Source of the DNA: Magnetovibrio sp.
GTDB taxonomy: Bacteria > Pseudomonadota > Alphaproteobacteria > Rhodospirillales > Magnetovibrionaceae
Reading direction: 5' to 3'
Assembly (NCBI GenBank): GCA_016763255.1
Contig: JAESUA010000383.1
Span: forward strand, 1 to 7,377
DNA: 7,377 nt
Shown: positions 1-6,721 of the stretch, piece after piece
Layout: each line of letters starts with the position of its first letter
How positions within the stretch are numbered: position 1 is the first letter of the stretch
Translations under genes and position numbers: made by a program
The notes under the pieces: model-generated
Seen by the model: only the letters and a program-made list of their open reading frames with translations
What the model was told of the DNA's origin: nothing
The model's database searches: none

Positions 1-275
1 ATATCGATCGCTTCACCGACTTTACGGTCCAGTTCAACCACTGCGCCGCGACCCAATTTAAGCAATTGGCTAACTTGCATGGTGGCTTTGCCCAAAACCG
101 CAGAAACTTGAACCGGAATGTCATAAACCGCTTCGAGGTCGCGCGCATTTCGAGGCATATCGCCGAAGCCTGCGGCATCGGCAAAGCTAGCATCATCTTC
201 ATCGTTTTGCGTATCCAAAGGTTGCGCTTCGGTGTCTTCCAACTCGTTCAGTTCGAGACTTTTTTCATCTGACAT
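1..275 (-). CDS. fliN: Flagellar motor switch protein FliN (N-terminal part, cut by window edge)
   Basis: FliN is a C-ring component of the flagellar switch; with FliM it binds CheY-P output and docks FliH at the export gate. Only the first 91 codons are present. Residues 1-45 form an acidic, probably disordered leader. From about residue 46 the SpoA/FliN-type domain begins, with ARDLEAVYDIPVQVSAVLG followed by a helix and the strand LGRGAVVELDRKVGEAID, the typical FliN pattern. The ATG at 275-273 is preceded by a strong AGGAGG (286-281) at a spacing of 5 bases, which fixes the start. The gene lies 24 bases after fliH and is surely the third gene of a fliG-fliH-fliN transcript. The C-terminal half of the domain lies outside the window. 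FliM also has a SpoA domain, but its long N-terminal middle domain is absent here. Confidence 0.93.
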   Translation of the reverse strand, partial: MSDEKSLELNELEDTEAQPLDTQNDEDDASFADAAGFGDMPRNARDLEAVYDIPVQVSAVLGKATMQVSQLLKLGRGAVVELDRKVGEAID

Positions 276-299
276 ATCAACCTCCTGGGCTAAATGGGC

Positions 300-1322
300 T
301 TAACCCTCGTTGTGCGTGCTATCCGGCGTTTCTTCGACCACTTTAGCGCTTAGATCATTGTCTGGCACCGTGGCTGGTGCCGGGTCTGGCACCGGTGAGG
401 CGTCAGGTGAAGGATCTGGGGTTTCTGGCGACTCCGACTGTATTTTTGTATTGTCCTCGACTGGTGCCTGGTTCACAACCTCTTGTCCAGTCTCTTCGTT
501 AACCTGGGCAGGGGAGGTGGCAACCTCATCTCGAGGGGCATCGGGCATAGCTCTCCCTATATCAGGGCTTATCATCGCGCTTTCGGGCCCGGATACTTTT
601 GACAGTTCATCAAGAGCGAAGCTGTTGGCGCGTTCCGTACCTAAATTACGTTCGATGATTCCATCAATTTCCTGCCACATCTGCTTGCTGTCGCGGGTCA
701 TGCCGCCGCCGTCCCATTCTATGGCGGCATCGCCCGGGGCTAAGGTTTCATCTGCGATGACGGTGATGGTGCCCTTACGCCCACGCAGTGCAGCCAATTC
801 ACTGGCTTTACGTTCAATTTCATCGCGGATGTCGGGGGGGACACGCACCATCAAGGACGGCACACTGGATGTGCGCTGCATGGCCTCGGTGATCATGTGT
901 TTGATTTCACGCAACGCGGCGTCCATATTGAGCGCCGGAAAGAGTTTGCGCACAATGACGGTGGCCACGGCCACAGCGTCGCGGCTGTGTTCTTCTTTGT
1001 CTGCGGTATAGGTGTCAAACAGGCTTGTCACCTGGGCATTGAGCTGGTCCAAAGTACTGGCCAAACGTTGCTCGATGGCGGTACTCAGGTCATTGGTGGC
1101 CGTGGCGTGCCCGGTTTGGTATCCCTCGTCGCGTGCGCGCTGCAGGTCTTCTTCGCTGAATGTGGGGATGATTTCTTCTGGTTCTTCGGCGTCTTTTTGA
1201 GCGGTTTGGGCAAGCTCCGCCTCCAGTTCGCTCTGGAGGGCTTGCTCGAGTTGAGCTTTGGGGTTCGTATTCGGGGAAAAGTCCGTATCGAACAGGAACT
1301 TTTTGGGGCCACCAGCCGTCAT
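300..1322 (-). CDS. fliH: Flagellar assembly protein FliH with a long acidic/proline-rich C-terminal tail
   Basis: FliH binds and restrains the flagellar export ATPase FliI and tethers it to FliN in the C-ring; it is cytoplasmic. With the ATG at 1322 the protein has 340 residues. It opens with TAGGPKKFLFDTDFS, then an acidic helical stretch, the conserved segment IIPTFSEEDLQRARDEGY (about residues 51-68), a helical stalk, and the C-terminal domain (about 110-228) with MVRVPPDIRDEI and WDGGGMTRD. About 105 further residues, rich in P, E, D, S and T, follow; most FliH proteins end near IIERNL. I prefer the ATG at 1322 because AGGA (1335-1332) stands 9 bases upstream and KKFLFDTDF is a usual alphaproteobacterial FliH beginning. 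A longer frame starts at 1346, one base after the fliG stop, but has no Shine-Dalgarno sequence and would add only 8 residues. Translational coupling with fliG is likely either way. Confidence 0.9.
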   Translation of the reverse strand: MTAGGPKKFLFDTDFSPNTNPKAQLEQALQSELEAELAQTAQKDAEEPEEIIPTFSEEDLQRARDEGYQTGHATATNDLSTAIEQRLASTLDQLNAQVTSLFDTYTADKEEHSRDAVAVATVIVRKLFPALNMDAALREIKHMITEAMQRTSSVPSLMVRVPPDIRDEIERKASELAALRGRKGTITVIADETLAPGDAAIEWDGGGMTRDSKQMWQEIDGIIERNLGTERANSFALDELSKVSGPESAMISPDIGRAMPDAPRDEVATSPAQVNEETGQEVVNQAPVEDNTKIQSESPETPDPSPDASPVPDPAPATVPDNDLSAKVVEETPDSTHNEG

Positions 1323-1347
1323 GTCTGTAGATCCTGTGTTTATCATA

Positions 1348-2370
1348 TCAATAAATCAGCTCGTCTTCTTCGCCCTGGCCGGCGATGACGATTTCGCCGC
1401 TGTCGGCCAATTGTTTGGCCACCGTGACGATGGCCGCCTGGGCTTCGTCGACATCCTTTAAGCGTACCGCACCCATGGCGTCCATGTCTTCGCGCATAAT
1501 TTTGGCGGCGCGTTCGGACATGTTGGAGAAGAACAGCTCTTTGACGCCATCCGAGCCGCCCTTGAGGCTGATCGCCAACTGGGCTTTGTCGGTCTGGCGC
1601 AGCAAAATCTGGATGCCGGCGCTGTCGACGCGTTCCAGATCATCAAACGTGAACATCAATTGTTTGATGCGTTCGGCGCTTTCGCGGTTGCGTTCTTCCA
1701 ATGCGTCCATAAAGCGCGTTTCGGTGTTGCGGTCCAGGGTGTTGAAAATCCCCGCCATCATTTCATGGCTGTCTTGGCGGGCGGTGCGCGCCAGGTTGGT
1801 CATGAATTCGGTGCGCAGGGTTTTTTCGACGTGGTCCAAAATATCTTTCGACACCGCCTCCATCGACGGCATGCGGATCACCACTTCCATTGCGAAATTT
1901 TCCGGCAGGGTGCCCAACACGTTGGCGGCGTGTTCGGGGCGAATTTTGCTCAACACCACCGCCACGGTTTGCGGGTATTCGTTCTTCAGATAATTGGCCA
2001 AAACCGCTTCGTTGACGTTGCCCAGCTTGTCCCACATGGTGCGCCCGGCGGGGCCGCGCAGCTCTTCCATGATTTGCAAGACGCGCTCTTCGGGCAGGGC
2101 TTTGTTGAGCAGGCGTTCGGTTGAATCGTATGAACCGACCAAGGATCCGGTGGACGACAGCTGATCGGCAAATTCAAGGAACAGACGTTCGACCACCTTG
2201 GAATTAACCGAGCCCAAGCCCGACATGATCTGTGACAGCTCGCGGATCTCTTCATCGTCCATCAGCTCAAACAGCGCGGACGACTGTTCATCACCCAAAG
2301 ACAGCATGAAAATTGCCGCCTTTTGCGGACCTGTGAGGGCTCTGAAATCGTCTTTTACTACACGTGACAT
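1348..2370 (-). CDS. fliG: Flagellar motor switch protein FliG
   Basis: FliG is the rotor protein that contacts the stator MotA and generates torque at the cytoplasmic face of the MS ring. The 340 residues match the family length. The N-terminal FliF-binding domain starts [15 protein letters not shown] (12-26). The middle domain carries [10 protein letters not shown] (131-140), the position of the EHPQ motif that binds FliM. The MFTF hinge is at 239-242. The C-terminal torque helix holds K270, R287, E294/D295 and R303, which by alignment correspond to E. coli K264, R281, D288/D289 and R297, so the charged face is intact. The stop is one base from the longest fliH frame. The start at 2370 follows family homology ([13 protein letters not shown]); there is no good Shine-Dalgarno sequence before it, only AAGAA-like sequence, which is unusual beside the strong sites of its neighbours. 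fliF is not the next gene upstream, although it often is. Confidence 0.95.
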   Translation of the reverse strand: MSRVVKDDFRALTGPQKAAIFMLSLGDEQSSALFELMDDEEIRELSQIMSGLGSVNSKVVERLFLEFADQLSSTGSLVGSYDSTERLLNKALPEERVLQIMEELRGPAGRTMWDKLGNVNEAVLANYLKNEYPQTVAVVLSKIRPEHAANVLGTLPENFAMEVVIRMPSMEAVSKDILDHVEKTLRTEFMTNLARTARQDSHEMMAGIFNTLDRNTETRFMDALEERNRESAERIKQLMFTFDDLERVDSAGIQILLRQTDKAQLAISLKGGSDGVKELFFSNMSERAAKIMREDMDAMGAVRLKDVDEAQAAIVTVAKQLADSGEIVIAGQGEEDELIY

Positions 2371-2446
2371 AATTTTACATTCTTAGCGCGATTCTAGGGC
2401 GCGGTATAGTGCATCGTACAATTGTGGCATGGTGAGGGGCCAATGG

Positions 2447-2977
2447 CTATGATGCAACCTTGTCCCAACTGCAGTTTAAGCCCAGTTCTCCTGCCGTATT
2501 CGAGATGGTGGCCAAACACGATTGTGCGCTGTCTTCTGGGATCGCAACGGCGGCGCTGATGACATATTGGTCTTGGGTGTTGCCTGGCACACGTTCTGAA
2601 TTCATGCGCACGATGTTGGCGTTGAACTGTTGGAACACCTCACACAAACGGGCCATCAGGCCGGGACTGTCGCCGCCGGACACGGTGATGGTGTGGGTGA
2701 TGGTTTCAGACGCGGGGTGTGTGGTGGTCAAATCAAAATGTGAAACCTTAATCTGGGCATCGGCACTTTCGGGCAAGGCTTCCAATTCGGCTTGAAGGGT
2801 TTGCAGCTCCATACCGGCACTAAATTCACAAATTGCGGTGAATTCTGCACCGCCGCCAAGGACGGCAAATGTGGTGTCGCCCAAATCAGCGCCCAAATCA
2901 AATAACCGTCCGGTGATGGCGGAGACCAAACCGACACGGTCGGGGCCGATGATGGAAATCAATGCTGTTGTGGACAT
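2447..2977 (-). CDS. Tandem ACT-domain protein, GcvR-like
   Basis: The protein has 176 residues and consists of two ACT domains and little else. The first covers about residues 4-77 and holds GPDRVGLVSAITGRLFDLGADL. The second covers about 93-170 and holds GGDSPGLMARLCEVFQQFNANI. ACT domains bind small ligands, usually amino acids. The two-ACT layout and length match the glycine cleavage system transcriptional repressor family (GcvR), which in E. coli acts through GcvA by protein contact and not by binding DNA. No DNA-binding or enzymatic domain is visible, so the role is a ligand-sensing partner protein; the glycine link is known only from the enteric homologue and no gcv gene is in the window. 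The start is supported by AGGGGA about 5-6 bases before the ATG. The gene faces a divergent intergenic region and precedes fliG by 76 bases on the same strand, so read-through into the flagellar genes is possible. Confidence 0.85.
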   Translation of the reverse strand: MSTTALISIIGPDRVGLVSAITGRLFDLGADLGDTTFAVLGGGAEFTAICEFSAGMELQTLQAELEALPESADAQIKVSHFDLTTTHPASETITHTITVSGGDSPGLMARLCEVFQQFNANIVRMNSERVPGNTQDQYVISAAVAIPEDSAQSCLATISNTAGELGLNCSWDKVAS

Positions 2978-3129
2978 AAGCGTCCCCTAATGAGGTTGTA
3001 ACTGATGTGGGGGCGAGCGGTCTCGAACCCATATCTACTTTATACATGGGTTGGCGGTGAAACAAAGACCATGTGCGACTTCAACATGGTATGGTTTTTA
3101 AAATCGCTATGTCATTTGAAGGGGCAATC
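2978..3129. promoter_or_regulatory. Divergent intergenic region between the ACT-domain gene and the DUF2927 gene
   Basis: These 152 bases must hold the start signals of two oppositely directed transcripts. For the minus-strand gene I see a possible -10 TATAAA at 3044-3039 and a weak -35 TTGTTT at 3065-3060 with a short 15-base spacer. The would-be -10 lies inside the palindrome at 3026-3052. For the plus-strand gene I found no convincing -35/-10 pair. A Shine-Dalgarno sequence for the ACT gene lies at the left end and one for the DUF2927 gene at the right end (AAGGGG, about 3119-3124). The promoter proposal is by eye only. Confidence 0.3.
3026..3052. repeat. 27-bp palindrome AACCCAT-N13-ATGGGTT, possible operator
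   Basis: Two perfect 7-base inverted arms, AACCCAT (3026-3032) and ATGGGTT (3046-3052), are separated by 13 AT-rich bases that contain the possible -10 of the ACT-domain gene. The arm spacing suits a dimeric helix-turn-helix repressor. There is no GC-rich stem or T-run, so it is not a rho-independent terminator. No regulator gene in the window is an obvious partner. Confidence 0.3.
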
Positions 3130-3855
3130 ATGCGCTTGTTGGTTCTTTTTGTCTTGTTTGCCATTTCGTTCGGTGTTCACCCCGCGCAGGCGGAACAGTT
3201 GCGTCCGCAACTTGATGATATGGTGCGCCATTTTGGTCAGGTTGTGTTTGGTGATGAATACGGCTTAAACACCGGCGAAAAGGTGATCGCCAAATGGCAA
3301 GGACCGGTGGGGGTCACGATACAGGGCCGGCCAACCAAACCGATGGCGAAAATGGCCAGCCGCCGCTTAAGTGATTTGAGTAAGTTAACCAAGTTGAAGT
3401 TTAAACAGGTCAAGCCCGGCACCCCAGGTCAAAATATTGACTTGCTGTTTCTCAAACGCCAGGAAATGGGTCTGCTTAAAGGCCAAAATTTGGATCAAAA
3501 TGTGATCCGCCGTTTGACCGCTGATCCCACTATGGTGTGCTTTTTTCTCACCTGGAAAAAGCCTCAAAACCGTATCGTAAAGGCCATCGTTGTGGTCAAT
3601 GTCGAGCGTGATCCTGTGCAAATCAATGCTTGCCTTCTGGAAGAATTGACCCAAGTCATGGGGCTGCCCAACGACGTCGATGCCTATTGGCCATCCATGT
3701 TCAATAATCTTGATATGTCCTTAAGCTGGTCTCAATGGGACGAATTGTATTTGAAAACTCTGTACGACCCGCGCATCAAGCCGGGGATGAAGCCTGTGGA
3801 TGCACTTTTTATTGCGAAAGGCATTTTTGCCGAAGCCTTAGCCAATCAGCCATAA
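3130..3855 (+). CDS. Exported DUF2927-family protein
   Basis: With the ATG at 3130 the protein has 241 residues. It begins with a clear Sec signal peptide (MRLLVLFVLFAISFGVHPAQA) with an AQA|EQ cleavage site after residue 21, so the mature protein is periplasmic; there is no lipobox cysteine. The mature part matches the DUF2927 pattern: a strand near WQGPVGVTIQG (56-66), a helix with LSDLSKLTKLKF, a segment ending VCFF with C137, then NACLLEELTQVMGLPNDVD (166-184, C168), SMFNN (189-193) and WDELYLKTLYDPRIKPGM (203-220). C137 and C168 could form a disulphide. The LLEELTQ helix resembles the active-site helix of zincin proteases but lacks HExxH, so I do not claim catalysis. The frame is open back to 3073 (19 more codons), but AAGGGG 5 bases before 3130 and the signal peptide decide the start. 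Function is unknown. Confidence 0.85.
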   Translation: MRLLVLFVLFAISFGVHPAQAEQLRPQLDDMVRHFGQVVFGDEYGLNTGEKVIAKWQGPVGVTIQGRPTKPMAKMASRRLSDLSKLTKLKFKQVKPGTPGQNIDLLFLKRQEMGLLKGQNLDQNVIRRLTADPTMVCFFLTWKKPQNRIVKAIVVVNVERDPVQINACLLEELTQVMGLPNDVDAYWPSMFNNLDMSLSWSQWDELYLKTLYDPRIKPGMKPVDALFIAKGIFAEALANQP

Positions 3856-3913
3856 CCATCCTACAATTGGCTGAGGGACGTTTGTTGCAAGACTGAACTG
3901 AGGAGTTCCTAAG

Positions 3914-4279
3914 ATGGGGCGTGACACCATAATCGAGCGCAAGGTCTACCCACTAGGTGAATCCATCTTTAAACAAGGCAGCACCGGGCGTACGGCCTAT
4001 ATTGTGCAAAAAGGCAGTGTTGATATCATCCGCACCCATGCTGATGGCAGCGAAACGCTGCTGGGTAATGTGGGTGTTGGTGGCATGTTTGGTGAAATGG
4101 CGGTTATTGACGAAAGCCCACGTATGGCAGGAGCGCGTGTGGCAGAAGCGGCCACGGTGATCGTGGTGACCGAACAGATGTTTCAACACAAACTGAAGCA
4201 AGCCGACCCGTTTATCCGCGGTCTGCTGAACATTATGGCCGATACCATCCGATCCATGGGCAAAAAGCCAAAGATCTGA
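3914..4279 (+). CDS. Stand-alone cyclic nucleotide-binding (Crp/Fnr-type) domain protein
   Basis: The 121 residues make up one cyclic nucleotide-binding beta-roll and a C-terminal helix. FKQGSTGRTAYIVQKGSVDII (19-39) is the classic first half of the fold. The phosphate-binding cassette FGEMAVIDESPRMAGARV (59-76) keeps the glutamate (E61) and arginine (R70) that hold ribose and cyclic phosphate in CRP, so real cAMP or cGMP binding is plausible. Neither a helix-turn-helix nor a catalytic or channel domain follows; the helix LNIMADTIRSMG ends the protein. It may act as a sensor subunit that contacts another protein. AGGAG lies 8 bases before the ATG. The gene stands 58 bases after the DUF2927 gene on the same strand and 113 bases before the DUF502 gene, so shared transcription is possible but not proven. 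Confidence 0.88.
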   Translation: MGRDTIIERKVYPLGESIFKQGSTGRTAYIVQKGSVDIIRTHADGSETLLGNVGVGGMFGEMAVIDESPRMAGARVAEAATVIVVTEQMFQHKLKQADPFIRGLLNIMADTIRSMGKKPKI

Positions 4280-4392
4280 TATACCATACTTATCTCCGTT
4301 ATGACGCCGTAGATCTAAGCGATGAAAATCACTTGATGATCACCTGTGTGTGATAGAGTGTGTCCCTAACAATGAGAGGATTCCAATCGATT
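4280..4392. other. Gap between the cNBD and DUF502 genes
   Basis: 113 bases without a recognised gene. A short inverted repeat ATCAC-N6-GTGAT lies at 4339-4354 and a TTGATG that could be a -35 box at 4333-4338, but no -10 at proper spacing follows. No terminator-like GC stem with a T-run is seen after the cNBD gene. Confidence 0.2.
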
Positions 4393-5133
4393 ATGTCCGA
4401 CGATACAACACCCCTAAATCACCCTGAAACACCTGTCAAAAGTGGCGGGGTGATGGGTAAGCTGCGGGGGTACTTCATCGCCGGAATCCTGATCACCGCA
4501 CCGATATCGATCACTGTTTATTTGGGCTGGTTGTTCATTTCTTTTGTGGACGGCCGGGTCATGCCGCTGATCCCTGTGAAATTCAACCCCGAAACCTATT
4601 TGCCCTACAGTTTACCGGGACTTGGAGTGGTGGTTGTGGTGGTGGGGCTGGTCTTCATCGGCGCGTTTACGGCCGGCTTCATGGGCCGCTTTTTTCAGCG
4701 TCAGGGTGACCGGGTGATGAGCAAAGTGCCGGTACTACGCGGTGTATATAAAGCTCTCAAGCAAATTTTAGAGACCGTTTTGGCGCAGCAATCCAATGCC
4801 TTTCGTGAGGCGGTGCTGGTGGAATATCCGCGCCGCGGCATGTGGGTGATCGCGTTCATCACCGGCAAGACCACCGGCGAAGTGCAAAGCGTGACCGAAG
4901 ATGAGGTCATCAACCTGTTCATCCCCACCACCCCCAACCCGACGTCGGGCTTTTTGATCTTTGTGCCCAAGGAAGACATCGTGCCGCTGTCTATGAAGGT
5001 GGAAGAGGCCATAAAAATGGTCATTTCCGGTGGCATCGTCACCCCACCGGATCACCGCTCGATCGCAGAACAAGGCAAGATCAAAATACGCTCCAGCGAA
5101 CATTTGGTGGATCACAACAAAACCACGTCTTAA
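4393..5133 (+). CDS. DUF502-family inner membrane protein
   Basis: The protein has 246 residues from the ATG at 4393. After a polar N-terminus there are two membrane segments, about 28-52 (FIAGILITAPISITVYLGW...) and about 75-99 (LGVVVVVVGLVFIGAF...), then a soluble domain. Family hallmarks are the TAPI turn in the first membrane segment, KVPVLRGVYKALKQ (111-124), the IPTTPNPTSGF motif (177-187) and the late VISGG (210-214). The family is widespread in bacteria; its biochemical role is not established to my knowledge. In alphaproteobacteria I recall DUF502 genes close to recG; here recG lies about 1.6 kb away on the other strand. The start is uncertain: in-frame GTG at 4360 and ATG at 4372 lie upstream, and AGAGGA is about 12 bases from 4393. 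I prefer 4393 because homologues usually begin shortly before the polar N-terminus. Confidence 0.87.
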   Translation: MSDDTTPLNHPETPVKSGGVMGKLRGYFIAGILITAPISITVYLGWLFISFVDGRVMPLIPVKFNPETYLPYSLPGLGVVVVVVGLVFIGAFTAGFMGRFFQRQGDRVMSKVPVLRGVYKALKQILETVLAQQSNAFREAVLVEYPRRGMWVIAFITGKTTGEVQSVTEDEVINLFIPTTPNPTSGFLIFVPKEDIVPLSMKVEEAIKMVISGGIVTPPDHRSIAEQGKIKIRSSEHLVDHNKTTS

Positions 5134-5193
5134 TCTTTGCGGGCAAATGTGAGATAGTTCGACATCTTAAAATGCGGGGAGGGGGGAGCAGGC

Positions 5194-6291
5194 GTGGCTC
5201 AAATCAGTCATGAACTAAAATACTACAAGCATTCGATGCGAATATTGGTCAATCGGCTGTTCGGCCGTGAGGTCGTTGCGTTGGATAAGTATCCTGCGGT
5301 TGAGGTCAGCGGTGTTTGTAACCTCAACTGTGTATTTTGCGCTTACAAAGACAAAGACGCTGGAAAAGTGGTCATGTCTAACGACGATTTTACAAATAAC
5401 ATCAATCAATTGGCTGATCTTGGACATGATCATTTGGTGCTTACCCCGCAAACCGGGGATGTTTTTATCGACAAACACTTTGGCGACAAAATCGCGGTCC
5501 TGGAACGGCACCCTAAGATCAAGAGCTATGAATTCATCACCAACCTGATTTCGGCGTCTGATGCGGTGCTCGACAGGTTGGCCAAGGCGCAAAAACTAAC
5601 GCGTATGTACATCAGCCTGTATGGGCACACGCAAGAAAACTTTGAAAAAATCACCGGGCGCTCGCACTCCCAATACCGACGTTTGATTAAAAATATCAAT
5701 TATTTGGCTCAAATCGCGCCTGATTTTAAAGGTGGCCTGGGTGGCTTTGTGATGACCAATCGTGATCTTTCGTGGTCGCCGCACAAACCTGCATCGGATG
5801 ATTTTGATGAGTCCGATGTGTTGCGGGCCGTGAGAAATCTGGCCGAGTGTGACCAAGATTTTTATTGGAGCGGTAATCACGTTGATTTCGACAGCTGGGG
5901 AGGGCGCATTACACAATCTGAACTCGACGAATTAGACTTAGGCTTTCGCGTCGTCGGGCCCTCCGTACCGATGATCGGTCCCTGCGGCATGCTGTTTGGC
6001 GGTGCTGTTATTTTGGCCGATGGGCAGGTCAACGCCTGCGGTTGTCGGGCGGTTGGTACCGGCTTGATCATCGGTGATAGCAAAACCACGCCGTTGCGTG
6101 AAATTTTGTCGCCGGATAACCCAAAGTTCAAGGCTCTTTTGGCGCGCCATACCAAGGGTGATTATCCCGAAGATTGTATTGGGTGCAAAATTTTCACCAG
6201 CATCTACAGGCGGCCCCATGGTCGTGACGTGACCACCGTTGAGGGCTTCATTGCCGGTCAACGCAAACGTTGCGAACGAACAGCCTCATAA
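5194..6291 (+). CDS. Radical SAM protein with C-terminal Twitch/half-SPASM cluster domain
   Basis: The protein has 365 residues from a GTG start with GGAG 5 bases upstream (an ATG at 5236 lacks a ribosome site). The radical SAM motif CNLNCVFC (C42, C46, C49; CX3CX2C) binds the 4Fe-4S cluster and S-adenosylmethionine. A barrel follows, with LTPQTGDVFIDKH (83-95) in the place of the usual GGEPLL segment and YISLYGHT (139-146). The C-terminal part has C264-X12-G-X4-C282, then C284, and CIGC at 328-331. That is the first half of the SPASM pattern plus a CX2C, without the following CX5CX3C, so it probably carries one auxiliary cluster, as in Twitch domains. Such proteins modify peptides, sugars or other small molecules; the substrate cannot be read from the sequence. 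No precursor peptide, transporter or glycosyltransferase gene is adjacent. The upstream DUF502 gene ends 60 bases before; the Nudix gene converges downstream. Confidence 0.85.
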   Translation: MAQISHELKYYKHSMRILVNRLFGREVVALDKYPAVEVSGVCNLNCVFCAYKDKDAGKVVMSNDDFTNNINQLADLGHDHLVLTPQTGDVFIDKHFGDKIAVLERHPKIKSYEFITNLISASDAVLDRLAKAQKLTRMYISLYGHTQENFEKITGRSHSQYRRLIKNINYLAQIAPDFKGGLGGFVMTNRDLSWSPHKPASDDFDESDVLRAVRNLAECDQDFYWSGNHVDFDSWGGRITQSELDELDLGFRVVGPSVPMIGPCGMLFGGAVILADGQVNACGCRAVGTGLIIGDSKTTPLREILSPDNPKFKALLARHTKGDYPEDCIGCKIFTSIYRRPHGRDVTTVEGFIAGQRKRCERTAS

Positions 6292-6292
6292 T

Positions 6293-6709
6293 CTACCCGC
6301 TGGTCCACGTGGTAGCCAAAGCGTCCAGTACCTCACGCAGGCCGTGGGCCATTTTATAGCCGTTAAATGCGCCCAGTTTGACCCACCGGGCTTGGCTATG
6401 TTCCGCTGAAATCACCACCTGCGCGTCGGTGGTGCGGCATAAAAATGTGATGCCGATGGATTGCTGTTTTTGTGCGCCGCGCTCAAAATGAAACGTGTCG
6501 ATGACGCGTAACGGGGTGATGCTCAGGCCGGTTTCTTCATGGGCCTCACGCACCACCGCTTGTTCAGGTGTTTCGCCGTACTCGATGCGCCCCGAACACG
6601 GATCCCATAGCCCCGGCGCATGGTCTTGATCCAGGCTGCGTTTGAGCAGCAAGACATGGCCATCGCGCACGATGACGGCGGTGACGGCGACGCTAAACAG
6701 TTGCGACAT
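6293..6709 (-). CDS. Nudix hydrolase
   Basis: The protein has 138 residues, the size of a minimal Nudix domain. The Nudix box is complete: G40-X5-E46-X7-R54-E55-A-H-E58-E59-T-G61-L62, matching GX5EX7REUXEEXGU, so the metal-binding glutamates are present. The N-terminus FSVAVTAVIVRDGHVLLLKRS is the usual first strand pair. It hydrolyses a nucleoside diphosphate linked to some group X; whether that is an oxidised dNTP (MutT-like house-cleaning) or another nucleotide cannot be told. AGGAG lies 8 bases before the ATG and overlaps the end of recG, whose stop codon is 12 bases upstream, so translation is probably coupled to recG. The stop codon is separated by a single base from the stop of the convergent radical SAM gene. 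Confidence 0.92.
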   Translation of the reverse strand: MSQLFSVAVTAVIVRDGHVLLLKRSLDQDHAPGLWDPCSGRIEYGETPEQAVVREAHEETGLSITPLRVIDTFHFERGAQKQQSIGITFLCRTTDAQVVISAEHSQARWVKLGAFNGYKMAHGLREVLDALATTWTSG

Positions 6710-6721
6710 GATCGGATCTCC

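Noticed and set aside
310..1011. Long plus-strand open frame antisense to fliH
   Set aside because: Its translation is low-complexity S/G/T-rich and has no recognisable domain; the minus-strand FliH is clearly the real gene.
1948..1978. FliG EYPQT instead of EHPQ
   Set aside because: The H-to-Y change is, as far as I recall, common in alphaproteobacterial FliG and the rest of the domain is normal; not evidence of lost function.
2453..2467. Sigma-54-like sequence TGGGAC-N4-TTGCA on the minus strand upstream of fliG
   Set aside because: The spacer between the -24 and -12 elements is one base too short for sigma-54, and the site lies inside the end of the ACT-domain gene. TGGCCCCTCACCATGC just downstream is one base too long.
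3014..3030. GGGTTCGAGACC on the minus strand, like a tRNA T-arm
   Set aside because: No acceptor, D or anticodon stem can be built around it; GGTTCGAG is a chance match.
3840..3874. Inverted repeats AGCCAAT/ATTGGCT and TCAGCC/GGCTGA at the end of the DUF2927 gene
   Set aside because: The stems are short, exclude each other, have long loops and no T-run, so I do not call a terminator.
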